From Paguma larvata (taxonomy: Eukaryota; Chordata; Mammalia; Carnivora; Viverridae), in NCBI GenBank assembly GCA_030068075.1, contig CM057829.1, positions 82,575,132 through 82,639,131 of the forward strand: DNA of 64,000 nt, written 5' to 3'. Positions 49,218 to 59,642 of this stretch are shown in pieces. The position numbers were made by a program, and so were the translations under genes. The notes under the pieces are model-generated. The model saw only the letters and a list, made by a program, of their open reading frames with translations. It had not been told where the DNA came from and did no database searches. The stretch's first letter is position 1. Every line of letters starts with the position of its first letter.

Positions 49218-49358
49218 ATATATACACACACACACACACACACATACACTAAGCCTTTGAAAGCTAGGATGTAACTTATACTTATTGCACGTCTCAATTT
49301 AGGATAGCCAAATTTTAGACCCTGAAAGTCATGTGTGGCTGTACTGGACAACACAGAT
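48952..49358 (+). mobile_element. Probable hAT-type non-autonomous DNA transposon with TA expansion
   Basis: The left end reads TTGTGTCCAATAGAAATATA. The right end, reversed, reads CTGTGTTGTCCAGTACAGCC. The shared TGTCCA(A/G)TA(G/C) forms short inverted termini. The interior has AGTAGTCACATTAAAAAAGA and TTGCACGTCTCAATTTAGGA, as in a common mammalian hAT-like repeat. A TA microsatellite interrupts it. The family name is not certain. Confidence 0.6.
49150..49244. repeat. (TA)n then (AC)n microsatellite
   Basis: A run of TATATA of about 75 bases is followed by ACACACACACACACACACAC. It sits inside the hAT-like element. Confidence 0.95.
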
Positions 49359-49534
49359 CTAAATATTTTAAAACCATTATTTCTTTAAATATTCTATTAG
49401 AATGAGAATTTTATGGGGAAATAATATAATTTATATACTAAATTACTAAGAGTAAGACATTTGAGTTCAGCAGCGAAACAGAATAATATTTGCTAGGATT
49501 CTCCTTGGTTTGTGTTAGAAACCGGGTCAATATT

Positions 49535-49755
49535 GTTGCTAAAAGCCTAGGCTCTGGAATCAGAATGCTCTGAATTTGAATCTAAGCTAAGACAGATACT
49601 ACCTCCTAAAGTACACGCAAGCGATTTACCCTTGATAGTGCCATCTTTTCTGTAAAACAGACATGATAACGAAATCCACCTCATTAAATGAACTAGTGTA
49701 CATAAAGCACACGGAAGAACACCTGCACATAGCAAGTTACTACTATTAGATCCAG
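49535..49755 (+). repeat. MIR element
   Basis: GGCTCTGGAATCAGAATGCT, TGAATTTGAATCTAAGCTAA, and GAACACCTGCACATAGCAAG preserve the MIR order end to end. Confidence 0.72.
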
Positions 49756-50739
49756 TCCCCTCTAAATTAACTAGGATTTGCAATTATTAAAATTATGTTC
49801 TTGGCTTCGAAGTACAAAGAATATATATGAAAGTTGATTTTTGGTATGCATTATGTTTTCTAATTTGTAAATTAAATGATATATAAATAATATGACATTA
49901 CTATACAATATACTTGGGAGATCCATAAATAGAAAAGCATCTATCAATTTCGAAGGTCCATGTGACATAGTTTTAAGTAGGAAAATACTAGCCAATTATA
50001 ATAACTATAAAATACATTATAAGAGAAAATCCAGTTTTACAAAACAAAGGAAAATGTTCACTAATTCGTGTGCTGTTACTGCTTAAACATAGAAGACATC
50101 CAACGGAGGTATTATCATAACTAAAGCTTTACCACACGCCTTACTGGAAAAGCACTCACTTTATCATTTAGTCCAGAAAAGTAATATGCCTTTGGCAGAA
50201 GTAACCTCAGAGATTTATCAAGTGAAATGTGATGATTTTGTATCAAAGCTTTAGCACTTATAAAGAAAAAATATTCTGAAAGTTCGGAAATGTATTTGTG
50301 GGTGCCCTGTTAGTAGAGCTCGCGTTAGCAGCCCCCTAACCTCCTTCCTTCTACTACTCACAAGTCCAGATAATATGGACTTCAGAATGGGAGCAATTCC
50401 CTATCATTGAATCCTGATTAATGTCACACCTCGCTCTGCTCAGTCTCCTCTCTTAAATCTGATAGCCAACGTGCAACTGTTGACTTCTAGGTCAAGCACA
50501 GGGCGAATTAAGCCTTGGTAACAAACGCCTTCATTGCCAATATTTATTGCATACCATTAGTGCAGCTATCACTGTGGGGAATCTCCGATAGTTCAGCAGT
50601 GACTTCGCTTAAGATCTGCGGGATCTGAACACTGGTGTGGCGCAGACTCGCTTGCTTAAAGAACCATTATTGCTCACAATTTCTGATATTGAAATAGAAC
50701 AAAATGCAAAGTGGAATTTTAATAGCACATATTACTTAC
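49756..50739. other. Intron 3 immediately downstream of exon 3
   Basis: Unique AT-rich sequence next to the exon 3 donor. No repeat or gene seen. Confidence 0.45.
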
Positions 50740-51409
50740 GTTCACAAGTGTCCCCTTTCTGCTGGTAGCCTGCTTTGCAGATACACTTTCCAATGGGCAC
50801 TAACCATTCTCCTTCTGCACTGCAGTGCATCCTGGGGGAGTTTTCCGCCTCTTCCTCTGCACTGCTGACACATGTCCCTCGAACCTCGACTAAAGAGGAA
50901 AATTCTGAACCAGTCACTGTATCTGGAAAGATAGCTAAATTCTCAATAATGGACCAGCACTTCTTGTAGTATACTTTGACAGAAACCAAAGCTATGCAAG
51001 CCCCTACATCCTGAAAGGCAAGATAGAATCCCTTTTTGGACAAAGGTCCAATCTCTCTCACCTCAGTGTTAAGCTTCATCTTTCTTTCACCAAGGTCACC
51101 TTGGGTAAAACTTTCATCTGCAGCAATGGTGTCTATTTTTACATAGAGGTTTTCTCTTATATTCCTGCCAGTGTCGTAGTCTGTTTCATAATAGTACAAA
51201 TTAAAGGTTTCCTTGCAAGTTCCCAGTACTCCAGGAAGACTGTTACAATCCCTCAGGGTAAATTTCAATTCTACAAAAATCCTTTGTGCATTGCCTTTCG
51301 AAATCCAGTTAGTCCGCAGCCAGTTGTTTTGGTTGGGCTCCATGACCTGGCACACCTGGTACGTTCGTATCGGGGTATAGTTCTCATCCAAACCGCTGAT
51401 TTCTTCCCA
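50740..51409 (-). CDS. EPHA7: EPHA7 exon 3, ephrin-binding domain
   Basis: This 670-base exon encodes residues 55-277 plus one base of codon 278. It covers nearly all of the ephrin receptor ligand-binding domain (about residues 32-206) and the start of the cysteine-rich Sushi/EGF-like region. Eph hallmarks include [66 protein letters not shown] and [10 protein letters not shown]. Cys74, Cys109, Cys119 and Cys192 match the four cysteines that form the two conserved domain disulfides (pairing from family knowledge). The wording [10 protein letters not shown] and [15 protein letters not shown] identifies EPHA7 among EphA paralogues. The acceptor is ttttacag and the donor GTAAGT, with a phase-1 exit. 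The frame is intact, with no sign of decay. Exon 4, expected to begin PCGRGFYK, was not found at lower coordinates. Confidence 0.98.
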
Positions 51410-54400
51410 CTGTAAAATGTATTTAAAAGGTTATCAGCCATTCAGCAAAAAAACACCAAAATAATAATAATAACATTTTTTTATTTTGAAGGTACACGAG
51501 GAAACTTTAGCACAGCACAAATGATGATCTTTGAAAGAGTTAGGTGGATTCCTACCCGGGCAAACACGGTAACCTGAGAACACGGGACTCTCCGTTCAGC
51601 TTCATCCTGGTGGCGGAACATGGTTCGGTTGCTTGCGTTGTTTGTACGTACAATAAATATTTCATTTTGTTTAATATCTGTTTGCTGGTGTATTAGTGTT
51701 TCCTTTTTCCATGTTTGCTTATGTCTATAGTCTCCATTGAGATTATGATTTTTATAGACTAAGCGCACCACACAATTACTTAAATTACCATTTAATGCAT
51801 ATGCATGTGGTTACACGGCAGAATTTTTGAGAACTTGGTTGACATTTTAAGTGTTGATGTTAAACTTAGAGCACCTAAAAACACAGGGAAGAAAATGCCA
51901 AGAGTGCTCTGAAATGGAAAAGCCTTCCACAACATGTTGATATTCATAATGCAAAATCTTCTACAAGCTTTTCAAAATGAGATCTAAGGGAGTAACATTT
52001 TACAGAGCTATTTATTTATTGCAGTGTTATATTTAATATCGTACATATGCCACGCAACTCTAAATAAGCAGTTAAAAAAGCATGATTCATCTTTATAAAT
52101 AAATTGCTTTCAATAGACAATCAAATGTACATGGCAAATCAGCATGTTGGATCATATTTCAGTAATAGGCTTTATGACAGGAAAAATATCGCATGTTTAA
52201 AAATGTCCATTCGTCTGCTGATGTAATATATACTATAGCAAATATATATATTCACGAAACGGGAAAATGGTAAGTTTAGAAGAGTTTGCAACAATTTAAA
52301 GATTGTTAAGCCACGTATGATACCCTCTATTTGTTCGTTAGCAAATAAATTCACTGCATTTAAAATAGTCCTAAAAGTCTAAAATAAGTTGATTATGTCC
52401 TTTCTTACCATTATCACAAAATTTCCCACTTTATATTTAGGATACCTTAATAGTGAAATCATTGTCTATCTGTATTCATTTTCCCAATATAAAATGTTAA
52501 ATATGACAATATGTTAGTATTCAAATCCAAAGTCACACAGCAATACAGTATTTAACCCAGCGTTTCAAATAAAGCAGATAGGAAAACAAACTCATAAGCA
52601 CATGGTAATGAATTTTATTTGCAAAACTTGATTAACCAATTTATGAAAATACTCTAAAATATGAACATCTAATTTTAAAACTGTGTTTCAGAAAACTATG
52701 ACAAATTAGCAAAATGCTGTAACTCAGAAATTTCTTATGTGACATTTTATATTTGCTACAATTTTATTACACATCTCAAAGCTCCTGAAATGCAGCAAAG
52801 AACCCATTATCACGTGCAGGTTTTACTCAACACAACTTGAGTTTGTGACTAGTTAAGGGTGTGCATGTATCCCTTTGTTTCAGTTAGCTGCTTATAATCT
52901 GTCTGAATGGCACTTAGCCAATTTGGGTGGGTAGATTTTAGTCTCTTAGTTAGATTGAAATTATTAAAATAAGTAAAGCTAGTAATGATATCTACCAAGA
53001 AATCAAAAGCTCCAAAGATAAATGTGCTCTTTTTAACAATTCCCCGGCTTGAAGAAACCAAGGCTAATTATTATAAAGGCATATATCTCAACATATCTCT
53101 TTTTTAGATTCAAGAATAATCATATTACTTTGTTTTATGTACGAAAAATCAATTTCACTACCTATGAAACCAAATTAATTGGGGAAAATTAAGGATGACG
53201 ATTGTATACTAAACCTACACAAATGCACTTAACATAACCCCTGTTTTATTATTTCCCTTTTCTAAGAGACTGCAATCATTTCTACAAATGACACCACTGA
53301 GAAAGAAGTCTTAGTTCAGATACTGCACTTTTATGGTATACTTAAAGTATTTTCTAGAAACATACTTTAATAACACTTTATTTCCTGTTAGATATTCAAT
53401 CACATGTAAGCCAATCCATGTCATATGTAAAACACATCATCAATCAACATTTTCTAATATTATCTATTGACCCCTACAGATATATAGGGCTAACTGTTAA
53501 GATACTTTGGACTGATAAAATGCCCATTTGAGTTAAAGATAACATAGACAGTCATAATTTATCATTTTGTGGATTACACTGATGAAATACTATAATCGCT
53601 ACAATCCTGTATCAGTTTACTTCTCCTTAGAGATAAAAACCATCCTCTATCTCTATTTGTTTTAATTGATGGATGGTAGAAAATGGGCTACATATGTCAT
53701 TGGTAAGAAAGGTTTTCTTTTTTATTGAGACTGTCTTTCTACAATGTATATTATTTTACTCACAGAAACTATTCCAGTTACAAGAAAAGTATGCCATTCC
53801 TACCTTAAACTCCATGTACTTTTTATATTTAACCTGTCAAATATTTGTCACTTTTCATAATTTATCTGACCAATACAAATAATTGCAATATGATCTTAAC
53901 TAAACTCTCGAATATTAACTGATGAAAAATCTGCATATTTTAAGCAGATCTGCATTGTTCATATTTTGCATTTTTAAACTGCCTTCCAGTTCATGACATG
54001 TGGATTTTATGCTCTTCTTAGACTCAAAAATCCCTTTTAGACTTTCATTCTTCTCTTTGCAAAAATCTGTTACACTTTTTATATCCTCACTTCTACTTCA
54101 TGCTCTTTGACTCCAGATTTCTTACTTTACCAAAGATCAACTTAAGTTAACAATAAGCTATATACTCTCATTTCTCAGAGCCTCTTTCTTCAATAAGGGA
54201 TGAAGCATGTGCCCTCTCTCACAATTAAAATAAGACCTAAAGACAAAGACATTGAACTAAATTTAAGTAAGTGATATACGTTTCCTGATATGTGAAATGC
54301 AATGGTCAGAAATTTTTTATGGTTTACTTATATTTTCACAGATTTTTATTGTGCACCTTTTGCTCGTATTTGTTACAGCAGAGTTTTACTGCAATATGCA

Positions 54401-54979
54401 CATGACTGCTATCACTTTGGATTACGAAGAGCAGATAGTACATGATAAAAATATGGATTTCTACACCAAATTCCATGTTAAAATATTGAGCGCATTACAG
54501 TTTTAGTTACCTTTCAAAGTATATTTTGAACAGTGCTAAAGCTGTTTTTCAAAGAAACAGATCACCTACTGTTTTAAAGAACTACACACAACCTACCTAG
54601 TGATTATACTAAGAAGTATAAAGCAACTAAAGAGATTTAAGTGAGTTTGTGAAAGAAATGTTCCCTGTAATTAGTTGGCATTTAAAGCATGGAACCTAAG
54701 ATATAATTCCTCTCACGATAAGAACTCAAAAGATTATGGGTAGAGAGATTTTTTTTTTTTAATCCATTTCCCCAAGTACTAAGTAGACCTTCCCTACTGA
54801 AGGAACTCAATGTCTCATTAGAATACAACAGAATTTTGAATGAGATATTAGGAATTAAAACAGTGCAACTATGAAGAATGTGAATAATTCTACTGGGCGG
54901 GGAGGGTGAAGAGGAAGGTTGTGTTTCCTACTTTAAAAAATAAAAGGTGATATGTATTCTAGGAGGAGATGCAACTTAC
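51410..54979 (-). other. EPHA7: EPHA7 intron 2
   Basis: This 3.6-kb phase-0 intron has a GTAAGT donor and a TTTTACAG acceptor. The sequence is AT-rich and apparently unique. I saw no SINE, L1, MIR or other gene in it, only short A or T runs. Confidence 0.9.
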
Positions 54980-55044
54980 CCCATTGGGTGGAGAGGAAAT
55001 CCACTCCAACTCTGTTTGTTGTGCTTTAGAATCCAGCAGTAGTA
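54980..55044 (-). CDS. EPHA7: EPHA7 exon 2
   Basis: This 65-base exon encodes residues 33-54 (VLLLDSKAQQTELEWISS then PPNG), which form the first strand region of the ephrin-binding domain just after the signal peptide. It is preceded by a pyrimidine-rich acceptor (ttctgtttcag) and followed by a GTAAGT donor. It enters in phase 1 and leaves in phase 0, so 97+65 bases make exactly 54 codons. A tiny second exon between a signal-peptide exon and one large ligand-binding exon is the usual Eph-family gene structure. It is too short to find as an open frame and was located from the splice signals and the expected protein. It also holds the TAA (55026-55028) that would end the out-of-frame upstream ORF starting in exon 1. 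Confidence 0.95.
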
Positions 55045-56834
55045 CTGAAACAGAAAGTTTATTTCCAAAGGTTACATGGAATATTTACACAAACCTGTCA
55101 TAGTTATTAAAGTGAATCTAGTTTTTATACAAGTATCACTTTATGATCTAAGATATAGAACGTTACTTATGTAAATTAATGATGACATGAATACTCACCT
55201 CATACAAGTATTTTCCCCTTTCTTAGGGAGAAAAGATGTTGTAATACCATTTTATAGTTGGGGTTTTTCAATTAAAATATTAAAACAAATCTAAAAACTG
55301 AAGAGTAGCATGAAAGTAAGGATAAAAAATGGTAAGTGGTGTATTGATTTCATAGTAATTATATATTATAAAGAATTTTATAAACCATTGAGCACTCCAA
55401 ATCTTGTCAACCATATTGACATGAACATAATAAGATGTAATCCCTTATTAGTCTTCAGTCACTCATTAATTTGTGATATTTTGCCCAAAGTTTTTCCTCG
55501 TGCCTTTGAGAACTGGAGTTTATTTTTCAAAAACTTTCCACACACGGTGTCTTCTCTTAAGCCAAAATTAATAGAACAGGAAACTATATCAAGCAATGTC
55601 ATCATGAGGAAAATAAATTGCCCATTATTCACAAGATATATTTCTGGGTTAGTCAAACATCTGTTTTCAATATTTCTATTTTTTTTAATTTCCAAATATC
55701 TCAAAGCATTAGCTAATTGGTGAAATGGTATTTTTAAACTATGACTTGATTTTATTCCTGACTTGACTTTTAAAAACGGTTGTGTTCTACTTTTATATTA
55801 TCAAAAAGCATAAATAATTCATTTAAATGTATATATATGTAACAAATGCTCCTGGTAGCATCGATGTAATGTCTTAGAATGTTATATATTAATATATATC
55901 ATACCTCCAATTCAATACGGCTTATTGTGTTTTAAGACAATTACCCTCCTAAAGTATTCACTCTTTGCTCAAACTGATTTGGAGTTATGAGTTTGTATTC
56001 TTTAAAAATATTCCTGACCACAGCATTTTAACAAATGTATCAGTTTGTTCAGAAATAATACTGAATATATTTCCAGGTTTGTAAAAGTGCTTAACATCAA
56101 CCTCAGCAGAATGTTAAAATTTAGAATTAAATAAAACACATGCTTATATGAACTTCTAAATAATCACTAGAGGAAAATACCAGTATATTTCAAAGGTGAT
56201 GGAAATTTGCTACGCTAAGAAAACAAAGGAACACATTGACTATGTGTTCAACTCCTTCACTCTGGCCAAGGTTATTCTCTGCAAATGAAATCACATAGAG
56301 ACACTTTTTTGCAAAAATGTTTTACACTTAAGACTCTTGGGAAGACCATGAAAGCACAAACCTCGGTCACAAACATTTGACTCTCTTTCAGATAAGGGGG
56401 AAAAACACACACTTTCAAAATACCAAACTGTATTTCGCACTTGGAACATCAATAAAGCGTTGGACTAGTAAATTTATGTAAAGTAATTTTTAAAGTTTAT
56501 TTTGTTTTTATCCTCAGCAATAGAGACGAAGCACAACCAAACATGGGCTCCAGGTTCCTTTTGAGATGATTTATTATCACTGTTATTTTTGTCTTCTGCA
56601 CTGACAAGAGACAAGCGGATTTTAAACCCAGGTGACCTTCGAGAGTCATTTTAAAGAGTGAAACAAGCGATGTGATGATTGTTTACTGCGGTTCTGTTAC
56701 CCTCAGCACAACCTGCGGTGGGGACTGGGGACCACAGAGGGGTGGTGGCCGCAAACAAGTTAAGAGGGTAACAAACTAACAAATAAACACAAAACAGAAT
56801 CCAGCCCCTGAGCGTTTAATCAGAAGCAGCTTTA

Positions 56835-57620
56835 AAGTGATCGGTGTCTCCGCGTCGCCCGCTCTCCGGACAAACCCGCAAGTGCGCGCTTCTGCCTCGC
56901 CGCTCGCAGCACAGAGAGCCGTCCTCCCTTCACGCCCACGGAGGCGTCGCCCGGCTGCCCGCCCGGACGTGGGGCGCACGGACCGGGGCTCGGGGACTCC
57001 GCGCCCCGCCGCGCGGGGGGAAAGGCGAGGGGCGACCCGCAGGGCGCGCCCGGGCCGAGCCAGCCACGGGCCGCGCGGGCAGCGGCGGCGGCCGGGGCGG
57101 GGCCCTCGGCGGGGCGGGGCGGGGCAGGGGCTGCCAGACGGCGCGCCCGCCGCGCCGCGCATCCATTACGCCTCCGCCAGACCCGGACACTCCAGGGAGC
57201 CGGTGGCGCCCGAGCTCCAGAAGGAGCCGGCAGGAGGAGAGAGGCTTTCGGGAAGCGTCTCCTCCGAGAGAGAGGCGGCGGCGGCGGCATTTACGAAGAG
57301 GAAAAACAGCAGCTGCACTTCGCCTCCAAGCGTCAGACTCTGACTTATACATGCGCTCCCAGGAGCAGGAACTGACCTCCCCAGAGAACGTGTTTGAGGA
57401 AAGTGGAGCAAAGAGGTCCCTCATCTTCCTCCAGCCCCCCTCGGGCGCCCCGGGGAGGCCTGGCACCTGCGCGAGGCGGTTGCCCGCGCTCGCGCGTGGG
57501 TGCCGCGGCGCCCCTCGGGCTTGCTCGCTCCCAGAACCGCAGCTCTCGATCGCCGCTGCGCGCTGGGAGCGTCGCCCCTGGGAAGCGGGCCGCATTCGCC
57601 CTCCCGCCCACCTTTTAAAC
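56835..57620. promoter_or_regulatory. Second CpG island inside EPHA7 intron 1
   Basis: This very CpG-dense block contains repeated GGGGCGGGGC GC boxes near 57090-57125. It lies about 2.4 kb downstream of the start codon and is separated from the first intronic island by roughly 1 kb of lower-GC DNA. It could be an alternative or antisense promoter, or part of a broad Polycomb-type CpG domain common at developmental regulators (inference). Overlapping open frames on both strands (56844-57626 plus, 56930-57595 minus) look compositional rather than coding. Confidence 0.75.
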
Positions 57621-58639
57621 CTCTAGCTTCTGCATTTAAAGAATTCAGCCTCCTAGAATCAGAATCCTCTTCACGTATCTTGCACCCAGAAGAGAAAAGC
57701 AAGCGAGCGAGACATTCTGGCTGCAGGAACCTCTCCCCCTAGTGATGCAGTTATTTATAGCTCAAACTCCTGCCGGGTCTGCGTTGAGCTTGCGCGCCCG
57801 GCTTCGCCGCGGCGGTGCAAACTTTTCCCCACATCCCGCTATTCCCGAGCAATCAATGCAAGGTTCCAGGATGGAACGGTCCTAATCGCTAATGTCATGC
57901 GGATAGAAACGTGCGTTTTGGTGTGTGTGTGGGTGTGTGCTTCTGGCCGGCGTCGGTTCCTAGGCTAACCAGTGACCGACAGCTCGGAGTCATGGTTTTC
58001 TCTGAAAATTTCTCTGAATGGGTTCAGCGTCAACAGTGGCTGCAGATGTGGAAACTCGGGTCAGAAGGTCAGGCTGGCTCAAGAAGTAGGACACGGCGTT
58101 GTTTGGGGGGTGTGGTTTGAGTGAAAGAAGAGGGGTGAATGAAAAGAATGAAAAAAAAAAAGGCAGCACTAAATCACTAAGTTTTCAGGGATAGATGAAG
58201 CAAGAACCAGTATCTAACACCACCCCCTTCCCCTCCCGCCCCCGCATCACCACCGTGACCTAAATCTGATAACAGATTCCTCCATTCTATATACTTCAGG
58301 GGCAAGTAATTATTAGTATGCTGCTTTTAAATATCGGGAAATCAACCTTAGATTGATTTACAATCTGGAAGACCGGGAGGGGAGATTGTGACATTGCTCA
58401 AGAAGCAAGACATTTCCATTGAGAGGATTTATTTTTCCCCAGCTCCAACTACAGGCACCGAAAGGTATTTTACCTTGTCAGTGGTTCAAAGGAGAAGAAA
58501 AATAAATAAATAAATAACCCTATGCAGACGTAGCTGGCCTCCCAGATGAAACCTGCTCTCTTCATCCAGAACTAGCTTTCAGGGTCCAGGTCCTTCGCAA
58601 GGTCTGACCACTCCGACTCAACTGCCAGGCAGACGTCGG

Positions 58640-59400
58640 GAGACTTCTAGTGGCCCAGGCGGCATCTTGTCATCAGTTGCACGGCCCCCAGCCAGTCCCC
58701 TGCCTCCCCGGCCCGGCCGAGCCCGCTGGGCTCTGGCCGTGTCCGCGCGGCTGCCAGGACCCGCGCGCCGCGCGCTGAATGGAGACGTCCCCGCCGCGGG
58801 GCGCGCACCGCTCCCTCGCTTCACCTCCGCGGCGTTATTGTTCCGCGCCGGCGGCCGAGCGCCAACCGCAGGCCCGCGCCGCCTCCTCCGACGCAGTGAG
58901 CACTTCATTAGTAACCCGAGCGTTCGGAGCTCGCACAAGTCGCGGCCCCGCTGGGAAGACTCGGGACACCAGCCGCTCGCCGCCGGGCTGGCCAGGACAG
59001 TAGAAGCTGCACTCCCCAGTCTCCTACTAACTCCGGCCGCAGCTTACCCCACCGGCGGCGAGCACCGAGAGGAGGAAGAACAGAGGGCTAGAGGAAGAGA
59101 TCTGACCCGCCTGGGATCCTAGAGGATGAGCTTGCCGATCATCCCCCCAGCGCCCCACTCCACCCCGCCGCTCTGCGTTGCTGCTCACGCCCTCCGGACT
59201 GCCCGCGCTAGAAATCCCACGCCCGTCGGGCGCACGGCCCCGGGCGAGGGGCTGAAGGCGGTTCGGAGTAGCCCGGCTCGCCGCTCGCGGGCCGAGAGCA
59301 GCCGGAGCGGTGAGGGGGCGGGGAGCTGGCGGGGGAGGGTCGCCCCGCGCCGGAGGCGCGGCCGGCAGCCCCGCGGACGAGCCGGCTCATGCAGGTAGAC
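58640..59400. promoter_or_regulatory. CpG island just downstream of EPHA7 exon 1
   Basis: This is a GC-rich, CpG-dense stretch immediately 3' of exon 1 within intron 1. It is rich in GCGC, CGCGCCG and GC-box-like motifs. With the promoter island at 59.64-60.05 kb it brackets the coding exon. Open frames of up to 151 codons here (for example 58667-59122 plus) reflect the scarcity of AT-rich stop codons and resemble no protein I know. It is probably part of the promoter-associated unmethylated domain. Confidence 0.75.
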
Positions 59401-59447
59401 AGCTAAATAAATAAGTCAGAACAAACTTTGCTTTCCCATCATCTTAC

Positions 59448-59544
59448 CTTCCTTTGCAGCCTGCGCTTCCCCGGTGTGTGCAAAGCTGAGCAGCCAGATG
59501 TAGCATAAAATAATCCATGAAGGGTGCCGAGTTTGAAAAACCAT
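59448..59544 (-). CDS. EPHA7: EPHA7 exon 1, coding part (start codon and signal peptide)
   Basis: This exon encodes residues 1-32 plus the first base of codon 33 of EPHA7, a membrane receptor tyrosine kinase that binds GPI-anchored ephrin-A ligands and acts in axon guidance, cell repulsion and limb and neural patterning (family knowledge). The peptide begins MVFQTRHPSWIILCYIW and has a hydrophobic core (WIILCYIWLLSFA) typical of a secretory signal. Cleavage probably falls near the TGEAQA-AKE stretch (inference). The start codon has A at -3 and G at +4, a near-ideal Kozak context. The exon ends at a GTAAGA donor (59447 downward) and leaves a phase-1 intron. Joined to exon 2 it reads KE-VLLLDSK, as expected for EPHA7 rather than EPHA3, EPHA4 or EPHA5. 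The 5' UTR continues to higher coordinates. An out-of-frame ATG lies 7 bases upstream. Confidence 0.95.
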
Positions 59545-59548
59545 GGTG

Positions 59549-59551
59549 CAT
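59549..59551 (-). other. Overlapping out-of-frame upstream ATG, 7 bases before EPHA7 start
   Basis: The sequence reads ctcATGcaccATGG on the minus strand. The first ATG has C at -3 and C at +4 (weak context), while the second has A at -3 and G at +4 (strong context). In the spliced mRNA the first frame runs 40 codons and ends at TAA in exon 2 (55026-55028), so it overlaps the EPHA7 reading frame. Leaky scanning should favour the main start. Confidence 0.6.
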
Positions 59552-59624
59552 GAGCAGGTTTTATTTTAGGTTTCAGTTGAGTCGTAGCTTTTCAAATGCT
59601 GTTTGCTCCGAAGTGGGTTCTTTT

Positions 59625-59642
59625 TTATTGCGCTTTTCGCAT
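59625..59642 (-). other. Short upstream ORF in EPHA7 5' UTR (MRKAQ)
   Basis: On the minus strand ATG at 59640-59642 opens a five-codon frame (M R K A Q) that ends with TAA at 59625-59627, about 80 bases before the EPHA7 start codon. If the mRNA starts upstream of 59642, which is likely, this is a classic minimal upstream ORF. Its effect on translation is unknown. Confidence 0.5.

Larger units (their letters stand above)
1..50739 (-). other. EPHA7: EPHA7 intron 3, 5' portion (partial)
   Basis: The intron begins at the GTAAGT donor at 50739 and runs off the start of the window. It holds all of the SINEs, LINE pieces and most microsatellites listed here. I looked on the minus strand for exon 4 (about 52 residues beginning PCGRGFYK and ending near PPYVACT) and did not see it. 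Exon 4 may lie beyond position 1 or, less likely, have lost sequence in the 100-base gap. Confidence 0.85.
55045..59447 (-). other. EPHA7: EPHA7 intron 1
   Basis: This phase-1 intron of 4.4 kb has a GTAAGA donor and a pyrimidine-rich TTTCAG acceptor. Its first two thirds (56.8-59.4 kb) hold two CpG islands, with a mixed stretch at 57.8-58.6 kb. The last part (55.05-56.8 kb) is AT-rich unique sequence where I saw no repeats or genes. No lineage-specific SINE or L1 was seen anywhere in it. Confidence 0.9.
1..59544 (-). other. EPHA7: EPHA7 gene, 5' part (start codon to partial intron 3)
   Basis: The gene runs from its promoter near 59.6-60.1 kb toward position 1 and continues beyond the window. 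The three exons give an uninterrupted 277-codon amino-terminal segment. Fibronectin III repeats, transmembrane segment, kinase, SAM domain and PDZ-binding tail must lie outside. Introns 1 (4.4 kb) and 2 (3.6 kb) are modest, while intron 3 exceeds 50 kb. A very long intron after the ligand-binding exon fits the large size of EPHA7 in mammals (recalled, not measured here). Confidence 0.93.

Noticed and set aside
1..50739. EPHA7 exon 4 within the window
   Set aside because: No minus-strand match to the expected PCGRGFYK...PPYVACT segment was found by eye. A tblastn search with EPHA7 would be decisive.
56844..57626. 260-codon plus-strand frame and 221-codon minus-strand frame in the CpG island
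   Set aside because: Both strands and several frames are open at once because AT-rich stops are rare in CpG islands. The translations are low-complexity Arg/Ala/Pro/Gly with no domain.
58667..59122. 151-codon frame in the second CpG island
   Set aside because: Same compositional effect, and it overlaps a 106-codon minus frame. No recognisable protein.
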